From positions 1,116,001 through 1,180,000 of the forward strand of contig OZ251223.1 of NCBI GenBank assembly GCA_965240325.2: 64,000 bases of DNA, written 5' to 3'. Shown piece by piece: positions 1-8,634 of the stretch. Both the position numbers and the translations under genes were made by a program. Within the stretch, counting starts at the first letter, position 1; every line of letters starts with the position of its first letter. This DNA is from Rebecca billardiae RCC1528 (lineage: Eukaryota > Haptophyta). The notes under the pieces are model-generated. The model was not told where the DNA came from and made no database searches. It was given only the letters and a program-made list of their open reading frames with translations.

Positions 1-80
1 CCGACGTACACGATGAGCGGCTCGTCAGGCGACGCCGACATGGCGAGCACAGCAGCCGCGGCAGCTGCCAACGCCATCAT
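1..80 (-). CDS. Start of a possible secreted protein, cut by the left edge
   Basis: Read on the minus strand from the ATG at 80, the frame stays open to the window edge. It encodes two Met, a run of Ala, Val and Leu typical of a signal peptide core, and then SPDEPLIVYV. Only 26 residues are visible, so family and function cannot be named. A second ATG lies directly downstream (codon 2) and another at codon 14. The inverted repeat at 175 begins just upstream of this start. It could also be a chance Ala-rich frame in GC-rich DNA, so the call rests only on the signal-like N-terminus. Confidence 0.33.
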   Translation of the reverse strand, partial: MMALAAAAAAVLAMSASPDEPLIVYV

Positions 81-174
81 CTCGACCACCCTTGTCTGCT
101 CTCGAAGGCTCGTGGTAGTATGGGGTAACCTACTAACTTTCCAACTTACTAATCTGCAGCCGCACCGGCTGAGC

Positions 175-1316
175 CGGATCAAGGGCGGTAAGGGCTGTCA
201 ACTCCCAGTGGCGGCAGTGGAAGAGGTTGGTCGCCGCTTCGCTGCTGCGCGGCCTCGCTCCAGCGACTAACTCTCGTGGGCGCCCGCCCTGGGGGGCGAG
301 TGGGGCGCGCACGGCGCGAGCTCCTGTGGCCGTGTACGCGCGCGCGGAGGCGGCGCGCGTGGCTGGGCAGGTGCTAAGGAGTGTATGTCGCCCTCCCACG
401 CCGCGCGCCTTGCTCGCCGCCGCTTTCGCCGCGCCTCAGGCCAGCGCGCACGCGTGCGCCGCCTCCAGAGCCAGCCTCGGGCAATCGGCAGCCGCCCGCG
501 CATGTGTGGTGCGCGGTCTGGTCGGCGCGAGTCGGTCGGGGCCATCGGGCGAGGCTCGCATACTATAGACGCGCGCCATGCCGCCTCGCGCCGCCGCGCA
601 TGGGCCCGGTCCCATCCCGTGAAGCTGTTGAAGGAAGCTGATCGATGAATGCACGACAAGCAGAAATGAGCTCGAATACGTGACAGTGAGCGCACATGCG
701 CGTGATAGGCGGCCGCATTGGGCGCTTGTACGGCGTCCTATGAGTGCATTGCCCCGCTCTTCATCGCCTGCGCGCGTCTATTGTGCTCTCCAGCGTCTCC
801 ATGAGCGTCCAAACATGAGCATTTTCGCATTCGTGCTGCAGTTCGTGTCAGACCTAAGATGCTTGCGTGTCGACCCATGACAACCCACGCGCGGCGGCGC
901 GAGGCGGCATGGCGCGCGTCTATAGTATGCGAGCCTCGCCCGATGGCCCCGACCGACTCGCGCCGACCAGACCGCGCACCACACATGCGCGGGCGGCTGC
1001 CGATTGCCCGAGGCTGGCTCTGGAGGCGGCGCACGCGTGCGCGCTGGCCTGAGGCGCGGCGAAAGCGGCGGCGAGCAAGGCGCGCGGCGTGGGAGGGCGA
1101 CATGCACTCCTTAGCACCTGCCCAGCCACGCGCGCCGCCTCCGCGCGCGCGTACACGGCCACAGGAGCTCGCGCCGTGCGCGCCCCACTCGCCCCCCAGG
1201 GCGGGCGCCCACGAGAGTTAGTCGCTGGAGCGAGGCCGCGCAGCGACGAAGCGGCGACCAACCTCTGGCGCTGCCGCCACTGGTCAGGAGTTGACAGCCC
1301 TTACCGCCCTTGGCCG
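175..1316. repeat. Fold-back element 1 (inverted repeat, arms about 430 bp)
   Basis: The arm at 175-604 is the reverse complement of the arm at 884-1316, with only scattered substitutions and a 4-bp insertion near the outer end. The paired positions sum to about 1488 through most of the arm (for example 385 pairs with 1103). The 280-bp centre (605-883) is unrelated between arms. Both arms are GC rich and read open in several frames, giving mirror-image ORFs on opposite strands. I see no transposase. The arms resemble those of the second element at 1785-2742. It could be a fold-back or MITE-type mobile element, or an inverted gene-fragment duplication. Confidence 0.85.
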
Positions 1317-1784
1317 GATCCACAGTGAACGTCCGGGCAAAACGGGCGCGCCACAGGCCGCACATGAAGGCACGCGGCTCGCCTCGCGCTCAGGCGCCGT
1401 ACCAAAAGGCAGTCGCCCGAGCCATCGGCTCCATGGCTGCCGAGCCAGCGGGGGAGCGCACGAGCGCGTTTTCTTCATCGGAAGCCCGACTGGGCCAGCC
1501 CAAACCAGCGCCTTTGGCGGGCTTGGGCAGGCACCTGAGTCGGGCCTCCCCGGTCTCACCTAACTTCCCATGCATCATCAAGTCAGTGGTCAGGCGCAAG
1601 CGAGCGTCGCACTGCTAAAAGCCTATAAGTTCATCAGCACAGCTGCTGTCATGGCGCTAGGCCAGGCTGCCAGATTAGTGGTCCGGGCCGGGCTTCCTGA
1701 CCAGCTCTCGAGCAAGGGGACTCCCCTCGGCCTTGTCTCGAGCGGCCAGCGCGACATCACTCCGAAGTTTTCCGGCTGAGCGCC
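1317..1784. other. Spacer between the two fold-back elements
   Basis: I see no gene here. Several frames are open because of high GC, but none shows a domain or a consistent protein-like composition. Confidence 0.6.
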
Positions 1785-2742
1785 GGGCGGCGTCGGCGGC
1801 GAGGGCGAGTGCTCCGCTGGCGGGGCGCGCACGGGGCACGGCGCAGCGGGCGCGGATGTGCCCGCAGAGCCGGCGCGTGCGGACGGGCTGTTGCGGGAGA
1901 GAATCTGGCGCCCTCCTGCGCCGCGCGTCTTGCGCCACGCCTCTTTCGCCTCGGCTCAGGGCAGCGCGCATGTGCGCGCCGCCTCAAGGCCAGCCTTGCC
2001 TGCGCCGCAGCCGACCGCGCGCGCGCCGTGCGCGGCGTGGTCGGGAAGGAACGGGCGCTGCTGCCGGGCGAGATGGCGACACCATACGCGCACGCCATGC
2101 CGCCCCGCCACGCCTTGACGAGCGTGTCGTCGGTCCGTTTGCATGCCTCTCTGACTCACAAATGGCGTGCACGGCCTCGCGGTAGTGACCCTTGTCGGGA
2201 CGATCATTGAGACGCAGAACAGTGCCAGACGGGCGCGCGGGCTACTCTTACATGAATGTGCATCACCGCATGATCATGTAGAAGTGCTGGATGCGACGCT
2301 TTCCTCGCGCTGATGCTCTTTCATCATCTTCTTCGAGCTCAGGTCTGGCTTGGCACGACAAGCGATCAGCACTCATCAACAGCTGTGCAGATCTGTTGCC
2401 GTGCCCTGTCGCGGCATCGCAGGGCGGCATGGCGTGCGCGTATGGTGTCGCCATCTCGCCCGGCAGCAGCGCCCGTTCCTTCCCGACCACGCCGCGCACG
2501 GCGCGCGCGGTGTCGGCTGCGGCGCAGGCAAGGCTGGCCTTGAGGCGGCGCGCGCGTGCGCGCTGCCCTGAGCCGAGGCGAAAGAGGCGTGGCGCAAGAC
2601 GCGCGGCGCAGGAGGGCGCCAGATGCTCTCCTGCAACAGCCCGTCCGCACGCGCCGGCTTCACGGGCACATCCGCGCCCGCAGCGCCGTGCCCCGTGCGC
2701 TCGCCCTGCTAGCGGAGCACGCCATCGCCGCCGCCGCCGCAG
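1785..2742. repeat. Fold-back element 2 (inverted repeat, arms about 325 bp)
   Basis: The arm at about 1785-2110 is the reverse complement of about 2417-2742 (paired positions sum to about 4527, for example 1858 with 2669), with few mismatches. The centre is about 300 bp and lower in GC. Parts of the arms are alignable with element 1: the shared core runs from the GCGCCCTCC-type motif to the CATGCCGCC inner end, but with many differences. So the two elements are diverged relatives, each with nearly identical arms. The right arm lies directly upstream of the acyltransferase gene and leaves its frame open in phase with that gene. Confidence 0.85.
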
Positions 2743-2854
2743 GGCCGCGGGCAAAAAGCGAGTCCCAACAAGGGAGGTCCGGGGTGCCGCAGTTCTTCAG
2801 GAGCTCCCGACCGGCCCGGACCTACTGGCCAGGGCGCGGGTCCGCGTTCCGACG

Positions 2855-4447
2855 ATGTCGTCGCACGACCGTGTGCCGTCGAGCATCCAAGTTCGTGCGC
2901 GCGTTCACACCGCCGCATTCGAAGGGCTCCGCGGTATCGCGGCGCTCCAGGTGAGCTTGGGCCACTTCTTCATGTTCATGCTCTACCAGCCACTCGTGTA
3001 CTTCAACGGCACGGCGGCTGTACAGCTCTTTTACGTGCTGGCCGGATTCGTGACTTGCCTCGCCAACAACGAGGCGCCCTCGTCCGAAGCGGGGGCATGC
3101 GGCCCGTTTGCGCGCCGATTCGGGGCTCGTAGGATCGCACGACTTGGCCCCGTCAACTGGCTCTCTGTCGTAGTCGGGACGCCAATCGCCACCATTCTGC
3201 ACGAAGCAGTGCCCCCGGGGTACGTACCGCTTGCCGTCCTCCTGAACGCACTCTGTGTGCAGGCGTGGGTACCCGGCTTCAATTGGGTCAACGATCCACT
3301 CTACTTTTTGAATGGCCTTGCGGTGTTCTACGCCGTTTTCCCCGGCATCCAGCGCCGCGTGCAACAGCCGCGCTCCGCGCTGCGTGTCGTTCACCTGTGC
3401 TGCAGTCTCTGGGTTGCATACGTGGTGCTCTGGATGCTGACCGCTGCGGCTCTCATGTGTACCCTGTCGCCTACCCCGGTCAAGTTGCCGTTGCAGACGC
3501 CGACCGCCGCCCAGGTTCTGCATCACGCACGGCTGATAGCCCGTGCGCACCCATTGAACAAGCTTCCCTTGTGCGCGATGGGCGCAGTGGTCGGCAACTA
3601 CGCAATGGACCCCGCTACTGGCGCGGCGGACACAGCTGCTGGTGCTAAGGGCGGCTCCATCGCATCGCCGAGCCCCGCAACGCCGATGAGCTGGATCGGT
3701 GCTGCGAATGGCTGCGCTCTGGCTTACGCGCTCTTCACGCTCGGCTACCTCTGCGTGCCGCTGACGGTCTTCCACACTTGTGGGCACCAATACTCCGAGA
3801 TTGCTCGGGACGCCTTCGCATACGCAGCTGATCTGCTGCTCGGGCCAGTGTTCGCGCTGTGGCTGTACGCCCTGACGCAGGCTCCGGGCTGCGCAGCCGA
3901 GCTCTTTTTATCGAATGCGCTCCTTCAGTGGATTGGCAAGATCTCGTACGCATGGTACTGCATGCATTTGCCCCTTTTCTACATCTACGCATGGCTGAGG
4001 GGGCTGATGCGCGCACCTGATGACGGTATAGTTCCACGCTATGCAGCAGGCTGGTCTGGACCCCCGCTGCTGCAATGGTGGGACATTGCGCCCGCCATGG
4101 CCGTCGTGGCGATGGTGAGCGTGGCTGTCCATCGCTGGATCGAAGAGCCTGCGCGGCGGATCCTCTACGGTCTCATCGGCCGCACTTGTGCACCCCTCGA
4201 CACTGATCATGGGCCCCATCGAAATCCAGCTTCAAAGCCAGCAGTGGGTGCTGATGGCGAGTTGCGATCAAGCAGCTCGAAGGTGGAGGTGGCAGGCAAT
4301 GATGCAATGGCAACCGGGCGAGCTCAGGGATACGGCTATGGTGGATCTGATGCTGGGACCGGTGTCGAACGGTCGCTGCAGACTGTGACTGTCCCAGATG
4401 CTACGTTGTCTACGCCGCCGAAGACGACGACGATGCCATTGGTCTGA
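2855..4447 (+). CDS. Acyltransferase-3 family membrane protein (OafA/YrhL type)
   Basis: This is a predicted multi-pass O-acyltransferase of 530 residues that transfers acyl groups from a CoA donor to a sugar, lipid or other acceptor at a membrane. The family is supported by the N-terminal FEGLRGIAALQVSLGHFF motif (usual form LRGxAAxxVxxxH), AVQLFYVLAGFV, the RRxxRLxP-like stretch RRFGARRIARLGPVNW, IGKISYAWYCMHLP, and the C-terminal WIEEPARRIL. About ten hydrophobic segments lie between these. A polar, Ser/Thr-rich tail of about 90 residues follows. The frame is open upstream to 2291, but that part is the arm of fold-back element 2, so I start at the ATG at 2855, about 20 codons before the first family motif. 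The acceptor substrate cannot be told. The gene is convergent with the heparanase-like gene. Confidence 0.85.
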   Translation: MSSHDRVPSSIQVRARVHTAAFEGLRGIAALQVSLGHFFMFMLYQPLVYFNGTAAVQLFYVLAGFVTCLANNEAPSSEAGACGPFARRFGARRIARLGPVNWLSVVVGTPIATILHEAVPPGYVPLAVLLNALCVQAWVPGFNWVNDPLYFLNGLAVFYAVFPGIQRRVQQPRSALRVVHLCCSLWVAYVVLWMLTAAALMCTLSPTPVKLPLQTPTAAQVLHHARLIARAHPLNKLPLCAMGAVVGNYAMDPATGAADTAAGAKGGSIASPSPATPMSWIGAANGCALAYALFTLGYLCVPLTVFHTCGHQYSEIARDAFAYAADLLLGPVFALWLYALTQAPGCAAELFLSNALLQWIGKISYAWYCMHLPLFYIYAWLRGLMRAPDDGIVPRYAAGWSGPPLLQWWDIAPAMAVVAMVSVAVHRWIEEPARRILYGLIGRTCAPLDTDHGPHRNPASKPAVGADGELRSSSSKVEVAGNDAMATGRAQGYGYGGSDAGTGVERSLQTVTVPDATLSTPPKTTTMPLV

Positions 4448-5456
4448 CGACGGCGTGACGACGATTATGAGACGATTATAAGTAGTAGTGCCTGTTGAGC
4501 TTGAGCCTCGTGCCGGGGTTCTTACTCGCTCGGCCACAAGCAGTATGAAGCACGTTGACGGTGGCATCACCGGACGGACGACCGCGTACCAGTGGCATGA
4601 TCGAGTGACGCTGAGGCGCTGGTGCCGGTGGACTCAGCCGACGCGCAAGGCGCGCGCGGGCGGCGGAGACGCAGGCCCTGTGGGGGCCAGTGTCGACGTA
4701 CGCATTGACGAGACCAATCTGATTGAAAGGGGGGGGGGGGGGGGGCACTCATTGCTTGGGGCATATCCGATGGGGGTCGTGTATCAGTGGGTGATGGTGA
4801 CGGAGCAGTCTCAGTACTTTAAGACTGTCTGAGTGTCAACTGCGGACAGCGCCCATGCGGCGGTGACGCCGACAGTTAGAGGACGACGATGGCAACGGCG
4901 GCGAGACGCCGGCCGTCAAGCCGATGACGCGGGTCCACGCAGATATGTCGACGTCGGTCCGCTGGCGCAGCAGGGCAGGCGCGGAGCAGCGCGGGCGCAC
5001 AGCAGCACAGCCGCCGATGCAGCATGGCAGCGATCAGAGCAGCGCGGGAGCGCCATGGGCGCAGCCGCAGCGGTGGGATGAGATACTGTACCACTGGCGC
5101 AACTTTGGCACTGGACAGCAGCAGATGCGGGCGGGTTGCAGCGGGTCGCAGGTGCGATCAATGGCGGGCTCGAGCGATTCGTGGCACGAACACGCGTGCG
5201 AGCACGCGGATAAGCTACAGCAGCTGCCGCCAAGGCACTTCATTCAGCTAAGCAGCATGAGCAGGATTCGTCTGCATCAGAGTGATGTGCTCAATAAGTA
5301 CTGATGATAATCATCAATAGTCGTCCGTCGTAGATAATCGTCGTCATGTCGTCCGCCGTGTTATTTTTTTAGGACTGTTTAGTCGTGTTTAGCAGCCGAG
5401 CATCAGCTATACTAATACGATTCGTCAGGCTCAGTAGTAGTCAGTTGACGAGCAAA

Positions 5457-5490
5457 ATAACTATATATATGCATATATATATAGTTATTA
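5457..5490. repeat. AT-rich near-perfect palindrome
   Basis: ATAACTATATATAT on the left is mirrored by its complement ending AGTTAT on the right around a GCAT centre, giving a stem of about 15 bp. It sits in the convergent spacer 80 bp before the candidate TIR element. Confidence 0.7.
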
Positions 5491-5568
5491 TAACTAGATC
5501 GAGTGATGAGATGATCGTTGCGCGTAGGCACAGCGCGCTCGTCGTCAGCTGATTTGCCTATAATTAAC

Positions 5569-6229
5569 GGGGGTTCAGGAAAGGTTGTGCCCCCGGCTTC
5601 AGTGGGTTCCCAGTGGCGGCATGCCGCCCGGCTCGTCGCCCCAACGCACCTCGCCTACTGTGAGCGCTCAGAGTCCCGGCGTCATCGCCGGATCGTCCGG
5701 CGGGGTGGATGCCGGGCAAGTAGACACCGGTTGGAAGGGCATGCGCTGCATCGGCATGCTGTCATCTGTCGGCTCTGCCACCTTGTCCTCGACGCGCGGT
5801 CTGCACGGCAGTAGAACGTGACAGCTTGCACGTGCGCTGCCCGTTGCACGCCCGAAATAGGTATGTAGTGTGCGTGCTGACGCCGCTGGAGTTGCAACGC
5901 GCAGCGCTTTGACCCTGGTAGAGAAGAGCCGAGCTGCTAATGCGTCCTGTAGCTGCTCTCATTTCGATCTATTTTGAACCGTGCACGCGATGACGATCGG
6001 CGTCCGATGGCTGCCGCGTTGCTCACTGTGTGGCTTACAGGCTGTCGTGAGAGGCGTTAAGAGAGCTGAGAGGGCTACTCGGCTGGACAGGGTGCCGGTA
6101 TGGGGCAATGCTAGGGCCTCTCTAGCGACACCCAGGCCCGACAGCGGCGCGTGACATTGCGCTCATTGCTATTTCAAGCGGCCATCGGCCGGGCGGTCGC
6201 TGCTGGGGCACAACTTTTCCTGAACCCTC
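5569..6229. mobile_element. Candidate 661-bp non-autonomous element with 25-bp terminal inverted repeats
   Basis: The 25 bases at 5569-5593 and the reverse complement of 6205-6229 match at 23 positions; both contain GGGTTCAGGAAA followed by GTTGTGCCCC. Such termini bounding a few hundred bases without a coding frame are typical of MITEs. I could not identify a convincing target-site duplication next to the ends, and no transposase is inside, so the class of element is unknown. Confidence 0.5.
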
Positions 6230-6321
6230 TTTACCATAACCAGCACTACCGCCAACGAGCAGGCACGCACGTGCTGGATACTCTGCTGCTCCCAGCAGTG
6301 CCACTCGAAGTCGAGCTGGTG

Positions 6322-8442
6322 TCATCCAATTGGGCAGCACCCGTCCACACGCGCAGCCCCTGGTAGCACGAAGAATCCAATCGAGCGTGCGAGCACGAGC
6401 AGCCTGCGCGTGCCAGCGCACCCGCCACTCTCCGCGTGCGAATTGCCCGCCTCAGAAGACCAGCCATGCGTTGGCTCCTCCACCCGGGTGTGAGACGAGT
6501 TGTTGGAAGCGCCGTCGACGTGCTCCGCACACGCAGCCTCCTCAGTGGCGAGCGGCACGTGCAACGCGCCGAGGGCAGGTAGGGAGCCATTGGGCGCGAG
6601 TCTCAATCTCAGCCCGTTGAGTTCGACGGAACGCGAGCGCAGTGGCGCGCGCAGCACGTACTCGTCGCGCGGGCGGGTCGCTCCGATGGCGTCGCCAGCA
6701 GCGAAGTCCAGCAGCGCGTCCGAGGTGGTGGGGTTCACGACAAGAAGTGCGATTGCGGGGCGGTCGGCGAGGCGAGCAGGTGATGCGGCGCTCAGCGGTA
6801 CGCGAGCGCAGTGCGCGAACACAGACACGCTCGGGGTCATCTTCAGAGATCTCTCCTCAGGGCCTTCTGCTGAGGGCGCAGCATGGCCAGGCGCCTCTAC
6901 GTGATCGGTGCGAACGCGAAGCACTGTCGGACCCATCAGCCGCGAGAAGAGCGCGGCGACGTAAAAGTCCGGGTTGGGCTCGAGTGTCGGGCGACGCAGC
7001 AGCTCGTATCCGCCGCCGATGAGCGCCTGGCGACACATGGCATGGACTCCCCCTGCATTCAGGCCGGCGAGAAATGGAGCATACCAGAAGCTGTTTGCAA
7101 AGGAGCCAGACAGCTGGGCATGCCCGGACCCGTACGCGCCGCCAGACTCGCTTAACCACACCTGCGGCACGCGGTGCTTCGCGCCCGCCGCAGGCGTAGC
7201 GTCGCCATCGGCGAGCGGGAGCGCCGCGGCCGCCGGCTGCGCCAAGGAGTCGGCGACGCCAGCGTCCACTGCGACGCGCGCGTCCCTCGCCCAGCCTGCG
7301 TACTCGCGCCAGTCGGCAGCGAGCATCCGGTGCAGGAGGCCCGGTCTGCCGTAGGCTGGCCCAAGCGGGTATGTGTGCCACGTGTATGCGTCGAGCGCGC
7401 CAGCAGTAAGGTTGACGTAGGCGCGGACGGCTGCCTTGTCGAGCCAGCACGCGCCGGGCCCAAGCACACGTGGCCTGTGCGCCCCTCCGCGAGCACCGTA
7501 CACGCGCGTTACGACCGCGTCGAGCTCGCGCAGCCCTGCGGCCAGCAGCTCTAGCGACTGCCCGGGCGTGATGGCCAGAGCGCATGGCGGGTCTTGGGGC
7601 CGGGGTGGCTCGCAGAAGACCGAGCTCGTAGGCGGCTTGTGCCCCATCTCGTTGCCGTACTCGACGCCCCACAGCGAGTGGTTCCTGGCGCGCGCACGCG
7701 TGAGCAGGGCGAGCGCCTGAGAGCTCTCCCACGCGTTCGCCTCGAGGCTGCGATTCGAGCGTCCGAACATCGCGTTGATCCCAAACAGGAGACGGGCGCC
7801 TGAGCGCTGCACAAGCCGGTTGAGCGCATCCCACCTGTTCGCGGTCAGGCAGCCGCCGAGGAATTCGCTCGAGTGCGCGGGCGGCTGCGGCATGAGCGGC
7901 GGGCACGCAGCCTGGTCGTCCGCAGCGGAGCCGGGCCCAACGTCGCGATTGAATGCATGGTACGTGACGTTGTCTTGCGTGGTGCCGGCGACACGCAGCG
8001 TCACGGGTGCGAGCGCGCGGAGCGCCGCCACGAGCCGCGGGTCGTCGAGGTCAGCGGTCAGCAAGCTGGAATTGGCCCACTGGCACCGCCCGTAGTCGCA
8101 CTTGTTGGCGGGCCACCAGTCCAGCGTCACGCAGACGGCTGGATCGGCGCTCGTGGCGCGCGCCCGAACGCCGTCGACAGCCACGCGAACCCAGGTGGTG
8201 GCCGAGACGGGCGTTGGGGACGCCTCGGGCGGCGGCGGCGGCGGTGGGGGTGGGGGTGGTGGAGGTGGCGCACGCGGCGAGGATGGAAGTGCTGAGGCAT
8301 TGTCACTGTCACCCATCCACGTCATCACTCGCCCAGCTTCGAGGAGCGTCGGGTCAGGCGGCATGCTAGGCAGGAGCAGCAGCCATATGGCCGCGATGTT
8401 CACGAGGAGCGCGGCGCCCAGCCAAGCGCGCGCCATTGTCAT
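6322..8442 (-). CDS. Heparanase-like glycoside hydrolase (GH79 type), single-pass membrane anchored
   Basis: This is a predicted endo-acting glycosidase of 706 residues, probably a type II membrane protein of the secretory pathway. A hydrophobic anchor (ALLVNIAAIWLLLLPS) lies at residues 10-27, followed by a Pro run at about 59-72 and then the catalytic domain. The clan-A acid/base Glu is in WGVEYGNEMG (about E265) and the nucleophile Glu in VWLSESGG (about E432). The stretches TLRVAGTTQDNVTYH and DAYTWHTYPLG are also heparanase-like. These positions fit GH79; the substrate is likely a uronic-acid-containing glycan, but this is inference. The frame is open to an ATG at 8574. I prefer 8442 because the anchor then sits at the N-terminus and the divergent ABC gene keeps its promoter. 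Confidence 0.8.
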   Translation of the reverse strand: MTMARAWLGAALLVNIAAIWLLLLPSMPPDPTLLEAGRVMTWMGDSDNASALPSSPRAPPPPPPPPPPPPPPEASPTPVSATTWVRVAVDGVRARATSADPAVCVTLDWWPANKCDYGRCQWANSSLLTADLDDPRLVAALRALAPVTLRVAGTTQDNVTYHAFNRDVGPGSAADDQAACPPLMPQPPAHSSEFLGGCLTANRWDALNRLVQRSGARLLFGINAMFGRSNRSLEANAWESSQALALLTRARARNHSLWGVEYGNEMGHKPPTSSVFCEPPRPQDPPCALAITPGQSLELLAAGLRELDAVVTRVYGARGGAHRPRVLGPGACWLDKAAVRAYVNLTAGALDAYTWHTYPLGPAYGRPGLLHRMLAADWREYAGWARDARVAVDAGVADSLAQPAAAALPLADGDATPAAGAKHRVPQVWLSESGGAYGSGHAQLSGSFANSFWYAPFLAGLNAGGVHAMCRQALIGGGYELLRRPTLEPNPDFYVAALFSRLMGPTVLRVRTDHVEAPGHAAPSAEGPEERSLKMTPSVSVFAHCARVPLSAASPARLADRPAIALLVVNPTTSDALLDFAAGDAIGATRPRDEYVLRAPLRSRSVELNGLRLRLAPNGSLPALGALHVPLATEEAACAEHVDGASNNSSHTRVEEPTHGWSSEAGNSHAESGGCAGTRRLLVLARSIGFFVLPGAARVDGCCPIG

Positions 8443-8634
8443 GCCTGCTTGCGCCGATCCAACGGCTTGCTTCGTCTGGTGCGCGCCGGCGGATCTAGGC
8501 AGTGGCGATGTCTTGCATTTACTACATACCGGCGATCCCATCCTCCAATAAAGAAATAGAGTAGGGGGTTGCATCCTCGTATCGCCCTTGCTCGTGCGCG
8601 CCGGCCCGCGCTCGCTTGGCCCTCACCCGGGACG
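8443..8634. promoter_or_regulatory. Shared promoter region of the GH79 and ABC genes
   Basis: These 192 bp separate the chosen starts of two divergent genes. A local A-rich island with AATAAAGAAAT lies at about 8550 in otherwise GC-rich DNA. No specific factor site is recognisable. Confidence 0.4.

Larger units (their letters stand above)
4448..6321. other. Convergent spacer, low complexity with candidate mobile element
   Basis: No gene is supported here. It holds a G homopolymer at about 4729-4745, an AT-rich near-palindrome at 5457-5490 and the candidate TIR element at 5569-6229. Short open frames in it have no domain signal. Confidence 0.6.

Noticed and set aside
2291-2854. N-terminal extension of 188 codons on the acyltransferase
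   Set aside because: This part is the arm of fold-back element 2, is Arg rich in all frames, and is not seen in the family.
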